64,000 bases of DNA from Okapia johnstoni (Eukaryota > Chordata > Mammalia > Artiodactyla > Giraffidae): the NCBI GenBank assembly GCA_024291935.2, contig CM044314.1, positions 21,426,001 through 21,490,000 on the forward strand. The letters run 5' to 3'. The notes beneath the pieces were generated by a model. It did no database searches and was not told the origin of the DNA. It saw nothing but the letters and a program-made list of their open reading frames with translations. Below, one piece after another: positions 1-11,813 of the stretch (position 1 is the stretch's first letter; each line of letters opens with the position of its first letter). The position numbers and the translations under genes are program-made.

Positions 1-8
1 TCATGCAT

Positions 9-461
9 TTCAGTTCAGTTCAGTTCAGTCGCTCAGTCATGTCCAACTCTTTGCAACCCCATGAGTCACAGCATGCCAGGCCTCCCTGTCCATCACCAGC
101 TCCCGGAGTTTACCAAAACTCATGTCCATCGAGTCAGTGATGCTATCCAGCCATCTCATCCTCTGTCGTCCCCTTCTCCTCCTGCCCCCAATTATTCCTA
201 GCATCAGGGTCTTTTCCAATGAGTCAACTCTTCGCATGAGGTGGCCAAAGTTTTGGAGTTTCAGCTGCAACATCAGTCCTTCCAATGAATATTCAGGACT
301 GATTTCCTTTAGGATGGACTGGTTGATCACCTTGCAGTCCAAGGGACTCTCAAGAGTCTTCTCCAACACCACAGTTCAAAAGCATCAATTCTTCAGCACT
401 CAGCTTTCTTCACAGTCCAACTCTCACATCCATACATGACTACTGGAAAAACCATACCATA
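9..461 (-). mobile_element. BovB (RTE) LINE, 3' end
   Basis: The left edge shows the repeated TTCAG tail typical of the BovB 3' terminus, followed by antisense BovB. The minus strand encodes the C-terminal end of the BovB reverse-transcriptase polyprotein (open frame 372 to 37, with the recognisable [15 protein letters not shown] and RMRWLD blocks). The element is 5'-truncated at about 461, where minus-strand L1 intergenic sequence begins, so BovB appears to have landed in that L1; the other half of the L1 would lie left of the window. No clear target-site duplication was found. It is a non-autonomous dead copy. Confidence 0.9.
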
Positions 462-2700
462 GAAATTCAAAGTGATTACTGATATGTTTAGATTAACAGC
501 TACCATTTTTGTTATTGTATCCTATTTGTTGCCCTTATTGTCTGTTTTTCTTTTTGTCTTTCACTCTTTCCATCTTTTGATGAAGCAAGCATTTTATGTG
601 ATTCCATTCTCTCTCCTTTTCTTGCAACTCAGCTATACTTTCTCTTTTTTTAAGTAGTTGCCCTAGAGTTTACAATATACATTTTCAACTAATCTAGGTT
701 AACTTTCAAAAAGCACTATACCCTCACAGGTAGGCAAGTACCCTATGAACAGTCTTTCCAATCCCTTCCTCACTTCCATTATATCATTGTTGTCACTAAT
801 TTCACCCATCAATATGCCATAATTACCAAATACACTGTTGCTATCATTTTGACCAAAGAGATGCTAGCTCATTTAAGAGTAAGAAAGATAAGATTTATCG
901 ACTTTCATTTATTCTTTCTCTAACACTCTTGCTTTTTATGACAATCCAGGTTTCTGACCTACAACATTTTTCTTCTCCCTGAAAAATTTCTCTTAATAGT
1001 TCTTGCAAGGCAGATCTACTGGCAATAAATTTCTTTAATTATTGTTTATCTGAGAATGCCTTTATCTCCTTTTCACTTTTAAAGGATAATTTCACTGGAT
1101 GCAAAAGTTTAGGTTGGTGAGGGGGTTTTTTTGTTCTGCAATAATATAAATATTTCATTCTTCTTTCTTCATGCCTGCATGGTTTTTGTAAAGAAGTCTG
1201 ATGTAGTTCTTATCCTTGCTCCTCTGTAAGTGAAGCTTTTTTTAATTTTCCACTCTGACTCCTTTCAAGAATTTTCCCATTCTTATTATTTAATGCAGTT
1301 GGAATACACTATGCCTAAGAGTAGTGTTTGGCACTTATCCTTCTTGGTGTTCTCTGAGTTTCCTGGATCTACGGTTTGGTTTCTAAAATTATTTTTGAAA
1401 AATTCTCAGTCATTAGTTAATTAAGATATTTCTTCTGTTCCTTTCTTTCTTTATTTTCCTTCTAGTAATTTTCCCACAGTGCTTGATCTTTTTCTCCCCT
1501 TTTATCAGTCACTCCTCTTTGCTTTTCAGTTTGGGAAGTTTTTATTGACATATTCTCAAATTCAGAGATTTTTTTTCCCTTTGTCATGTCCAGTCTACTA
1601 ATGTCCCCATCAAAAGCATTTTTCATTTTTTTCACAGCATTTTTGATTCCCAGCTTTTCTTTTCTATTTTGTCTTAGAACCTACATCTCTCTGTTTACCT
1701 TGTTCATCTGTTTTGCATGTTGTCTGTTTTTTCTATTACAGTCCTCAGAGTATTAATTATACTTCTTTTAAATTCCTGACTTGATAGTTCAAACCTTCCT
1801 GCCATATCTGAATCTTGTTCTGACGCTTATTCTATTTAAATTGTTTCTTTGCTTTTTACTATGACTGGTAATTCTTTGTTGAAAGCAGGATGTGAGGTAC
1901 TGGATGAAATTATCTGTGGTAATTAGGTCTTTAGTAATATGATGATGGAGGTGCTGGGGAAGACAGGAAGTGTCCTGTGATTAGTTTTAGTCTTTGGATG
2001 AGCCTGTGCCACAGGGCTGGGACCTCCGGAAGTGCTTCTCAGTTTCTTGCCCTCTTCCCCTTTAGGTGAGTCAGGATAGCTAAAGGAGACTTGGTTGGTA
2101 TTTCCCTTCTCTCACATGAAAGGCTAGAGGCAAGTGAAGTTGGGTATTTCCCTAGATTATTAGGTTCTGGAAAAACCCAAGTTAGTTAGTCTCTGCTGAA
2201 ATATTTTCCTTTGAGGGCAGGCTTTGTTAAGAAAAGAATACTCTGGGAGTATTTCAAAATGGTTACTCTTTTTACCAACATCTCCTCCCCTGCCCGCCCA
2301 ACTGGAATCATGAAGAGATTTTTCTCTGATCTTTACAATGAAAATCTGATAAGACTATTAGAAATAAAATTCAGGAAATCATAAACCTCTGTTCACAGGG
2401 TTGAGCCTCCAGGAGTTTTTGTCTCTGAAGCTAGTTCATATACAGGCTCCTGCAATTAGGCAATTACACTTTAAAAATTCCTACTTGATGTTGGCTCCAG
2501 TGATGGTTTCTGAGTGATATCTGCTCCAGGTAAGCGATGGCTCTCTGTTGCTTCTTGTTCCTTCAGTTTTCAGGGTGGTGGTTTGTTCTGTGATCTCAAT
2601 CCTCTGATGGATCTAAAAACAATTGCTGATTTTTAGCTTTCAGCATTTTTCTTAATGTGAGAATGGGAGTGGTGATTTCCAAGCTGGAAGTTGGACCATC
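462..2700 (-). mobile_element. L1M-type LINE-1, 5' UTR + ORF1 + intergenic spacer (HAL1-like layout)
   Basis: Reading the minus strand from 2700 down to 462 gives an old L1 5' UTR, an ORF1 relic, and then the AT-rich ORF1-ORF2 spacer ending in the stretch that normally precedes the endonuclease region. It stops at the BovB edge. Alternatively it is a HAL1-type element (ORF1 only); the spacer leading towards an ORF2 start favours L1. It is heavily mutated, with no intact frame. Confidence 0.72.
955..1900 (-). pseudogene. L1 ORF1 relic (RNA-binding chaperone remnant)
   Basis: L1 ORF1p is a trimeric RNA-binding protein of the retrotransposition particle. Conceptual minus-strand translation shows its C-terminal domain at about 1110 to 1010 (remnants of an ILYPAKLSFK-like block, then FSDKQ, then ALQE) and coiled-coil sequence at about 1800 to 1550. 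An in-frame stop follows the FSDKQ-like block and several frameshifts are visible, so no ORF longer than about 60 codons survives. Confidence 0.65.
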
Positions 2701-4660
2701 TCTTCTATTATTTTTAGCTATTAAAAAGTACTGAAATTTTTGATCTATCTAGGATTGCAAATTGTGAGATATAGGTAGAGTTTTTTTTTTTCAGGTGACT
2801 TTCTATTTGTCCAAAAGCATTTATTGAATAATCCATCTTCTTTTTCACCTATGAAACACTAGTTATATAATATAGTACATTTTCATAAGTCCATAGAGCT
2901 ATCTCTGGACATTCTAATCTATGGCATTGATCTATAAATTCATGCACTAATGCCACACCATTTTAACTGTTGAAGCTTCATAATATGTTTGAACTTCTAA
3001 TAGGGTTATACCTCCACATCATTTAACTGAGATCACATATCTAGTCTCAGGACTTAATGAAGCTCAGGTTCTTGATGTCTCATTGCAGAAAGAATTCAGT
3101 GAGAGACAAAGTGATAAGTAAGCAGTGAATTTATTTAGAAAGAAACACTCCACAGATAGGGTGTGGGGGGCCATCTCAGAAGGTGAGAGCAGCCCCAGGG
3201 CATGGGGTTGTCAGTTTTTATAGGGGTGGGTAATTTCATAAGCTAATGAGTGGGAGGAGCATTCCAACTATTTGGAGGAAGAGATGGGGATTTCCAGGAA
3301 TTGGGTTACTGCCTGCTTTCTAGCCTTTTATGGTCAGCTTTGGAACAGTCATGGCACTTGTGGGTATGTTATTGAGCTTGCCGATGTGTTACAATGAGCT
3401 TATACTGAGGTTCAAGGTCTGGTGGAAGTTGACTTGTCTGCCATCTTGGACCTATTTGGTTCTAATCAGTTTACATCATGTCCTTGGGCTATGTAATTCT
3501 TTTAAAGATTGTGCTCTGGCCCCTTCCCTTCTATTTCAGTTTCACTTGTACAGATAGGTTTTTAAAATGATCTTCACATGAATTTTCCAGTTTTTCTCAT
3601 AGATTCTCAACATTTTTCATGTATTTATTCTTTTTTCCTTGTATTTCCTTGTATTTAGATATTTTCTTCCATTTGGTTCTTGCAAACAATTCTTGCTTTT
3701 ATACATAAAGGTTGTAGAACTCTATATATTAATTTTGTGATATATTGAATTCTATTGTTTGTAATAATTTTTTCAGAGGATACTTTGATTTTCCATATAT
3801 AATAAGTTAATACATAAAGTATAACTTATATTTTATGTGTAAAACTAATCATGACCTTATTTCTACTCTTCCAATTTTTATGCCTCTAATAATATATCTT
3901 TTATACCTTAGTAGTACATCTAATTGTATTGACTGTTTTGGTACTTCCAAAACAAATTAAAAGAATAATGATAAAGTGGGCATTCTTGTCTTTTTATTTA
4001 ATTAATAGTAGCAATTTCTAATTAAAAAGATACTGTTGTTTTGAGGCTGAAATAGGTATATTTTATCTCATTCAAGTAGCATACATGTATATCTAAGTTA
4101 TAAGCAGCCTTTATCATTAATGGATATTGAATTTTATTGTATGCCTTTCAGCATCCATGGAAATAAGCACATGTTTTTAAATTTAGTTCTGTTAGCACAG
4201 TAACCATTTCTTACCATGGAGTACCTCTTACATTCCTGGAATAAGACTTGCTTGGCTATGATGAATTATTATTTTTATTTGCTACAGTAATATTTTACTT
4301 ACGGATTTTAAATCAATATTCATACATTGCACTGGTCTGTGATTTTATTTTGTGCCGTATTTATTGAATTTGATTACTACTCTCACTTCATAAAAATGAC
4401 TTGGTTGCTTCCTTTCTTTTTCTAAATTCTAGAACAGAACCACTTAATAACATTGTAGATTTTAGTGTATAAAATTCGGTAGAATATTTTTGTGTGTGAA
4501 AACAACTGAATCTAGTGACTTCTCAAGATTTAACTGGCAACTTTTTCTATTTCCTGTCTGGGAAACAGTGCCTTGACATGTTTCAAGTGAGTTTAAATAA
4601 ATTATACATTCCTAGGAAATTATCAAGTTTACCCAAGTTTTCAAATAAAAGTGTCTTCTA
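2701..4660 (-). mobile_element. Old L1 ORF2 3' half + 3' end, split by an LTR
   Basis: Antisense L1 ORF2 sequence runs from the reverse-transcriptase core (about 4500) to the C-terminal part (about 2750). Recognisable antisense blocks include the region around 'gtgggcattcttgtc' (3977) and 'cattcctggaataa' (4231), which correspond to conserved RT segments. The segment that should encode the catalytic FADD box (about 3850-3870) seems deleted. The element is interrupted by the LTR at 3028-3538. The 5' edge near 4660 is approximate. Confidence 0.72.
3028..3538 (-). mobile_element. Solo LTR of an endogenous retrovirus, inserted in L1
   Basis: On the minus strand the segment begins TGA and ends TCA. 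It has a TATA box (about 3222-3214) followed some 80 bp downstream by an AATAAA-type polyadenylation signal (about 3135-3127), the order expected for U3-R-U5. L1 sequence flanks both sides, and no retroviral coding sequence is attached, so it is a solo LTR. I see no convincing short target-site duplication, so the edges may be off by several bases. The family is not named with confidence; the layout suits a ruminant class I or II ERV. Confidence 0.68.
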
Positions 4661-4697
4661 GCCATTATAAAAATAACAGACATCAGGTTTACCCCTA

Positions 4698-4780
4698 CAC
4701 ACATATATAAGTAACAAATTATATAAAACAATTGTTTTTCACAAACATATAAGTAACAAATCAGATGGAGCAATTGTTTT
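4698..4780. repeat. Two-copy ~42-bp direct repeat
   Basis: Positions 4698-4739 and 4740-4780 align head to tail with about 80% identity; both contain 'ataagtaacaaat' and end in 'caattgtttt'. This is an old tandem duplication between two L1 relics of opposite orientation. Confidence 0.8.
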
Positions 4781-5159
4781 CCAGTCACTGGATATTGATC
4801 AACAGAGGACAGTAATCCCTGAAAAATAAGAAATGAAGTGAATCCAACAACTGTCTCACTATTATTACTACTTTAATTGCATTTTCAGTTTGGGGCACAG
4901 ATAGGAGTACTCCAGGGGGAACCTGATGAACTTACGAGCTGAGGAGATGGAGCTGAACGTCTGGGAGACCGAGGTGGCTTGAGGTCACAGGACAGAGGAC
5001 TGGAGAGGAGAAAGGCACAGGGAGAGAACCCTGGGATTCCCTTGGATGTTCTGCCAAGTACTGATCACGTATAAGCATGAAGAAACTACCCAAGGCTGAA
5101 AGGAACAGTGCTTGAAGTACACACACATCCAGAATAGCGCCTGTCCCTATCAGCTAAAC

Positions 5160-5870
5160 TAGAAAAATCTTACTTTTTATGAAGAATGAAACAGAGAGAG
5201 AAAAAAGAATTTCTAAAAATTAGCATATCATCAGTGAGCTGTAGGACAACTTCAAAAAATCTAATATATAGGTAATCCCTGGAAGTGAGAGTAGAGACAG
5301 GAAGAATATTTGATGAAATAATGACAAAAATTTACCACACTTGAGGAAAAGTAAAAATCCACAGACCCAAGAAGCTCATTGAACCCCTATTACAAAAACA
5401 TGAATCCTATTATATGAAACATCAAAGCACATTATTATGAAATAGCTCAAAGGGAAAATATTAAAATCAAGCAGAGGAGGAAAGTCATTATATACAAGGA
5501 ACTAAAATAAGAGTGACAGCAAAATTCTTGTCAGAAATAATGCAAACGGGGAATCAGTGCGGTAACAGCTTTTAAAATACTGAAAAAAAAGATTCTGTCA
5601 ATTCAAAATTCTGTGTTCCATGAAAATATCTTTCAACAATTAAGGTAAATAATGCCACTTTAAAAGAAATGAAAGCTTCAAGACTTCACCCACAGCAGAT
5701 CTGCACTGTAAGAAATGGTAAAGAATGTCCTACAGACAGATGGAACATGATGCCACCGGAAAATACGGATCTATACAAAGGAATGAAAAGTACCAGAATT
5801 GGTAACTATATGGATAAAAGTATAATATTTTGTCCTTATTATTTAAAATGTTTAAGAGATAATTAACTAT
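5160..5870 (+). pseudogene. L1 ORF1 relic
   Basis: Degenerate L1 ORF1. A coiled-coil-like start near 5170 is followed by the RNA-binding and C-terminal domain stretch ('attctgtgttccatgaaa', 5609-5626, corresponds to the conserved ILYPAK-like block). Multiple in-frame stops are present. The longest frame (5669-5866) covers only the C-terminal tail and spacer. Confidence 0.6.
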
Positions 5871-6100
5871 TTAAACAAAGAATAACATTGTTCTATGGGG
5901 TTTATTGGTTATGTAATTAATTGTATGACAATAATAGAACAAAATTATAGGTGAGAAAAAGTAAAAGGTTAGGTTCTTATACAATATGGGAAGTAATGTA
6001 ACAGCACTAAAAACTAGGCTGTGATAATTAAAAACTATATATGAAAATTAAAGCAAGCTCTGGAATAACAAACCAAAAGTTATAGTTAATAAAACTAACA

Positions 6101-6420
6101 GGACTTCCCTAGTGGTCCAGAAAGAATCCACCTGCCAATGCAGGGGACACAAGTTCAATCTCTGATTCAGAAAAATTCCACATGTTATGGGACAGCAAAG
6201 CCCATGCCCCACTACTACTGGGTCCTTGCTCTGGAGCCCACAAGGTGAAACTATTGAGCTCATGTGCCTAAAGCCCATGCTCCACAACAAAATAAGCCAC
6301 CACAGTGAGAAGCCCAAGCACTTCAACTAGAGAGTAGCCCCTGCTCGTGGCAACCAGAGAAAGCTTGCACATTGTAATGAATGCCAGCACAGCCAAAAAC
6401 AAACACATTTTTTAAAAAAA
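6101..6420 (+). mobile_element. CHR-2-type SINE (cetartiodactyl, tRNA-derived)
   Basis: It starts 'ggacttccct', contains a tRNA-like head, a tandem-like body of 'agcccatgc'/'agccacc' units and an A-rich tail. The flanks 'aaaactaaca' and 'aaaactgaca' look like a decayed target-site duplication. Confidence 0.82.
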
Positions 6421-6788
6421 CTGACAAAGATAAAAATTAAAGCATTAATTCTAATAATTATGAGTTTTGAATTATAACAATCCAAATTAATAAATCAATC
6501 ATAATGAAACTTTGAAAAAAAAACAGAAAAATCGGAAAAAGAGCAAAGAAGATGAATAGAAATATCAAATGATCATATCTACATCAATCACACAAAAAGT
6601 AAATGGCCTAAATATCCCAATTAAAAGACAGAGATTGTCAGATTGAATGCCAGAGCAAGGCCTAAATATATATCATCAATAGGAAACATATATTGGGTAC
6701 AAAGACACATTGGCTATAAGTAAAATGACAAGGAAAGATATACCATGCTAATATTAATCAAAAAAAAATCTGGAACTGCTACCAAAGT

Positions 6789-7020
6789 TTTTTTTGTTAA
6801 TATATATTTATTTTTATTTACTTATCTGGCTGCCCTGGGTCTTTGCTGCTGCACATGGGACTGTCAATCTTGGTTGTGATATGCAGAATCTTTAGTTTGC
6901 AGCATGAGAACTCTTAGTTGCAGCATGTGAGATCCAGTTCCTTGACCAGGTATCAGGCTCAGGTCCCCTGCATTGAGAGTGGGGAGTCTTAGCTACTGGA
7001 CCGTCATTGAAGTCCCCAGA
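6789..7020 (-). mobile_element. CHR-type SINE, antisense
   Basis: A poly-T start and TTTATTT-rich tail are followed by 'ggctgccctgggtctttgct' and end in 'gaagtcccc', the reverse complement of the CHR SINE head. A short duplication 'caaagt' (6783-6788 and 7021-7026) flanks it, and L1 ORF2 resumes in register after it. Confidence 0.8.
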
Positions 7021-7729
7021 CAAAGTAGGTTTTATACAAACAAAATAACCAGGAATAAAGAAATGATGAAGGGATCGATTCATCAAGAGGATGTACATAC
7101 CATCTAATAACAGAAAATAATAATAAATGAAGCAAAAACTGATACAACTACATAGAGAAATATATAAATTTTTAGGTATGATCAGAGAATTCAAGAACCT
7201 TCTTTCAATAACTGATAGGAATAAGTAGACAAAAACTCAGTAAGAATATAGAGTATTTGAACAACACTGTCACCTAACTTGATTTAATTAATATTTATGG
7301 AACTCTCCACCCATCCAACAATATATACTATGTATGCAACAATATATATAATATACAATTATTACGCTATAACAATAACATAATATTTTCAAGTGTACAC
7401 ATAATATTTATGAAGATGGGTCAAATTTGGGGCTATACAACAAGTCTCAATAAATGTACAATGTTCCAAGCCGTACAAATTTTGTGCTCTACTCACAGTG
7501 GAACTAAATTTACAATGAACAACAGAAAGATCTCTGGAAAATTCTCCAAACACATGGAAACTAAACATCACATTTCTGAATAAGTCATGAGCTGAAGAAG
7601 AAGTGAAATTAGACAATATCTTGTAAAAAAAAAAAAAAGAACACAAAAAAATCAAAATTTGTGAGAAGTCACTAAAACATTTAGGGAGAAATAAGTAACA
7701 TTAAACATTACTATTTAAAAACAAACACC

Positions 7730-7949
7730 TGGGCTTCCCAGGTGGCTCTACTAGTAAAGAGTCAGCCTGCCAATGCAGGAGACGCAAGAGATGTGGTTTG
7801 ATTCCTGGACTGGAAAGATTGCCTGAAGTAGGAAATGGCAATTGGCTCCAGTATTCTTGCCTGGAAAATTTCATAGACAGAGGAACCTAGCAGTCTACAG
7901 TCCATGGTGTTGCAAAGAGTCAGACACGACTCAGTGACTAAGCACATAC
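7730..7949 (+). mobile_element. Bov-tA SINE
   Basis: Full Bov-tA (tRNA-derived head 'gggcttcccaggtggc', Bov-A body, 'cacgactcagtgacta' end). It is flanked by an 11-bp target-site duplication, ttaaaaacaaa, just before the element and at 7950-7960, inside L1 ORF2. Confidence 0.93.
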
Positions 7950-9790
7950 TTAAAAACAAAAGTCTCAAATTTAAAATCTCAGCTCCTACATTAAGAGTAG
8001 ACAAAGAAAAGCAAGTTAAACCCAAAGTAAGTAGAAGAAAGGATAAGTAAATATCTGAGCGGAAATTAGTAAAACAAAATAGAAAGACAAAAATCAATAA
8101 AATAAAGGGTGGCTTCATTAAGATCAATGATATTGATAGATATGAGGCAAGATTGATCACAAAAAAGAGAAGTCACAAATTACCAAAATCAGGTAAAGAA
8201 AAGTGACATCACATCAGAATCAAAATGATAATAGACAATAAGGGGCTATCAGAAACAGTTTTATGTCAACTAATTTAACTAATTAGATGAACAGTTTTTG
8301 AAAGACACTACCAGTGTTCACCCAAGAAGAAACAGATAGCCCAAGTAACCCTACACTAAAGAAATTTAATTTGTAAGTAAAAACCTTCTCATAAACACAC
8401 ACAAAATCGCTACTTCCATGCAGCTTCACTGATGAATTTTACAAAACATTTAAGGAAGAAAAAATTATAATTCTACAAAAATTCTTAATTAGAAAGGAAT
8501 TAGAAAGGAAGGAATCCTTCTCAGCTCATTTTGAGACCAGCATTATCCTGATCCAAAAAACAGAAAAGATATTAAAGAACTGACAATACATATCACTACT
8601 TCGCATAGATACAGGTGCAATAATCCTCAATAATATTTTAGCTAATCTATCTGACAATATATCAAAAGCAAAAGACATCATAACCAAGTAGATTTTATCT
8701 CAAAAATGCAAAGTTGGCTTAATATTCAGGAATTAATCAATGTAATTCACAGTATTAACAAGCTGAAAAAGAAAAATCCTATCATTGCCTCAGTAAACAC
8801 AGAAAATACATTTGATAAAACCCAACATCTACTGGAGATAGAAACAATTCCATTGCATAAAGACTAGAAAGGGATCTGCCAAAAATTCGCAGACCATATC
8901 ATACTCAGTGGTAAAAGACAGAATGCTTTTCTCCTGAAATCAGAAACAACACATGTCTGTTTAACATTTTGTACTGGAGGGTCCAGGCAGATCAGGCAAG
9001 AAAAAGAAATTAAAGGCATTCATATTATGAAAGGAAAAAACATTTCTTTTATTATTTGCCTATGACACAATCATCTGTATAGAAATCTGATGGACTCAAC
9101 AAAAAACCCAATAGAATAAGCAAGTGACTTTAGCAATCTTTTGGACTACAAAGTCAATATATAGAAATGAATTGTATTTCTATGTACTTACCACAAACAA
9201 TTGGAAATTGAAAAATAAATAATGTCATTTACATTAGCATAAAAGCATGAGATACTTAGGGATTAATCTGACAAAAGTGAAGGAACTGTACACTTTTCAG
9301 TGTAGTTTTCAGTACAAAACATTGTTGAGAAAAATTAAAGAAGACCTAAACTAATGAAGACATACAGGTTATTCATGGGTTGAAAGACTCCGTACTATCA
9401 ATATGTCAGTTTCACAAATTAATCTATACAATTAATGTAACCTCAATTGAAATTACAGCAGGTTTTTTTTTAATTTGGTAATTGAATCTAAAAGTCATAC
9501 AGAAATTGAAAATACCCACAATAGCTAAAACAACATTTAAAAATAAAAACAAATTTGGAGAGCTGGTACTATCTGATTTCCGGGTTAAATGGGCTTACAG
9601 TAATCAAGACAGTATACCTTTGTTGAAAATACAGATTTTTGAAAAATTGATTGAATGGAATACAGAGTCCAGAAATACAGTTGTACTGTATGAACAATGA
9701 TTTTAACCAGGTTTCAAAAATAATTTGATGGAGAAATAACAGCCCTTTCATTAAATGACTCTGTGACAATTGAGTATCCATACCTAAGAA

Positions 9791-10910
9791 GGTAACTTGG
9801 GCTCACTTTTTCTTAGCTTATTGCACTGTTGCAAGTGGAGACATATTTCCATTTCAAACTAAAAGCACTGCTTTATCTTACTAAGTAAAACAGGCTATGA
9901 GGTTGTGAGGAGTCCTTAGGCCACCAAACCAACACAGGGCCTGAAATTTTTGAGATATACTTGCAGGAGCTATTAGGTTAATATAAGTAAAGGAGAAACA
10001 GACCACTCACGACAAAGATACTGTAAAAAAAAAAAAAAAAAAAAAAAGGTCTACAGCTCCAAAAGAACCAATTTTTCGAAGGTCCTATTAGATATCATAA
10101 GTATGCAGGGGAAATGGGAGGTTGGTGGCTTATCAAGAGTCAAAGAACTTCTGGAAGTGGAAGTGCTTCTATTGGGGGTTGTTGATAAAACTGGGGTTAT
10201 GTTGTGAGCATGTCAGCCTGACCCAGGACCTACAACTCACTTCCCCGGGAGTGGAGCACAGAGTGTGATCCTGCTTTATGCTGGAAGAACAGTCTAGACA
10301 GTGGGAGGCTCTCATACACTCTCAGCATCCAGTTCCTGGCAAAGCAATCATATTGCAGCAGGGCCTCAGACTCCACCCACTCCTAACACTTGCCAAGGTC
10401 ACCAGCAAAGTTCAAAAGAAAGCTGCTCTTATCCCCATTTTACTCGGGAAACTGGTCGGCCCAGGAAACACATCTCACATTCCCCGGCTTCTCAGTGTGG
10501 AAGTAAACCCTACAGCAAACTCTAACACTCAAAAGATTCCTCCCTCTGTTAGAAGCTTCGCTCAGTCAGCCACTCCTCTGCAAGAAAAAGAGAACTCAGT
10601 TTTGCTAGAGCCCATAGGTGTTGAGCCAAGAAAGGTCAGCATGAACACGGAGGCCGAGACTTAAAAACTGAGAGAGTCCCCGGTGGTGTCTCGAAGCCTC
10701 CACACCAGGCCCCAGATCCGAGGGCCACAGTTTCCAAGGCTGCAGTGATTCATCACCCATAAAACAAACTGAAATATTAGAAATTATCCCATGGCAAACC
10801 AATATGAGAAATAACTCCAAGGTTAAAAGTTGCAAAACAGCAATGATTAGATAAAAGATCTAGTTCGGGTTTCCTTGGAAAACCTTCCAATTGTACTGAA
10901 AAACCCAATA
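9791..10910. other. Non-repetitive stretch, no gene seen
   Basis: It contains a pure 23-base A run (10025-10047) and a short MIR-like core near 10425-10475 ('ttatccccattttactcggg'). An open frame of 128 codons (10278-10664) has no recognisable domain and overlaps other frames; I regard it as chance. Confidence 0.5.
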
Positions 10911-11120
10911 ATGGAAAGGTGGCTCAGTAGTTAAGAATTTGCCTGCAATGCAGGAGACATAGGAGATGCATGTTCAATCCCTGGGCCAGAAAGCTGCCCT
11001 GGAGAAGGAAATGGCACCCACTCCGGTATTCTTGCCTGAAATATCTCATGGACAGTGAGCCTGGTGGGCTACAGTCCATAGGGTTGCAAAGAGTCAGACA
11101 CAACTAAGTGACGTAGCATG
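10911..11120 (+). mobile_element. Bov-tA SINE, diverged
   Basis: The head is degraded ('aaaggtggctcagtag'), followed by 'gcctgcaatgcaggagac', a body with 'ctggagaaggaaatggc', and the end 'gagtcagacacaactaag'. It is older-looking than most copies in the window. Confidence 0.9.
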
Positions 11121-11774
11121 TGTGTAGTTACAGAAATGAAAGTTCCCCACTGCTAGAATCTTAAGGAAAAGGGAAAGTGAAATAGCCGGTCCCAGTTCTC
11201 CTTTATTTCCACCTGGAAAACTACAAAGTTGTTTCAGAAGAAGGAAACCTCTGAGACAAACAAACTTTATACCCCCTAATTAAATAAAACCAGATATTTA
11301 TTTTCTATAGAGGAGGTGGGAGGAAAGACGTATGGGTGGGAGTTGGTGAGGGAATTAATAGAGATCATCTTTCATTTGATGAAGTGAATGAATAGGAGAT
11401 TGATGTCCTGAATCATTTTATTAGGAATAATAACCGAGGTTTATAAGACGGCTTTCTTCTGAAGATCTAAAGACGTTTTCATACCTACTATTTTATTTCT
11501 GTTCACAGAAGCCTGAGAAACAAGACACTGTTGTGTAATAAACATCAAATGCAGGAACACTATGTAAAGAAAAAAGAAAAAGCTCTGAGAACCCACACAG
11601 ACCTGCATGTCCAGAGAAAGGAGTGACCCCTCCGGGGTTGTGCAGGCAAATGTCACTGACTAGCCCCTCCTCTGAAGCCCTGCAGACACCTACCAGCCCT
11701 AACAACTCCCTTGTTTCCATCAGAGGAAGCTGGGGCAGATGCAGAAGGATTTCCCATCCCCAGGCATCTTTTTC
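11121..11774. other. Non-repetitive stretch
   Basis: No repeat family or gene recognised. Short frames on the minus strand (11441-11720) overlap each other and lack domain features. Confidence 0.45.
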
Positions 11775-11813
11775 AACCTTTTTTTTTTTTTAATAGACTT
11801 TATTTGCAGAGCA

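Larger units (their letters stand above)
6590..9500 (+). pseudogene. L1 ORF2 relic (endonuclease-reverse transcriptase), catalytic Asp lost
   Basis: L1 ORF2p makes cDNA by target-primed reverse transcription. Visible pieces are the endonuclease N-terminal block (6605-6640), the mid-endonuclease region with 'cattcatcaagagg' (7078-7091), the RT fingers region near 8420-8560, and the RT active-site segment near 9055. The usual FADD box reads TTT GCC TAT GAC (Phe-Ala-Tyr-Asp, 9055-9066), so the first catalytic aspartate is gone, and frameshifts break the frame throughout. It cannot be functional. Confidence 0.7.
4800..9790 (+). mobile_element. Old L1M element, ORF1 to ORF2 3' end, with three SINE insertions
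   Basis: Plus-strand L1 in order: a 5' part with uncertain start, ORF1 remnant (about 5160-5870), spacer, then ORF2 from the endonuclease region (about 6590) through RT (about 8450-9250) to sequence ending near 9790. Three SINEs interrupt it: 6101-6420 (+), 6789-7020 (-) and 7730-7949 (+). Because the L1 resumes in register after each SINE, one continuous element is the simplest reading. Stops and frameshifts are frequent. Confidence 0.75.

Noticed and set aside
6048..6326. 92-codon minus-strand frame
   Set aside because: Antisense reading of a CHR-2 SINE.
7731..7810. tRNA-like sequence at SINE heads as a possible tRNA gene
   Set aside because: The heads are degenerate tRNA-derived SINE starts without an intact cloverleaf or anticodon arm.
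10278..10664. 128-codon open frame
   Set aside because: No start context, domain or composition supporting a gene. It overlaps a second plus frame and a minus frame, and part of it is MIR-like.
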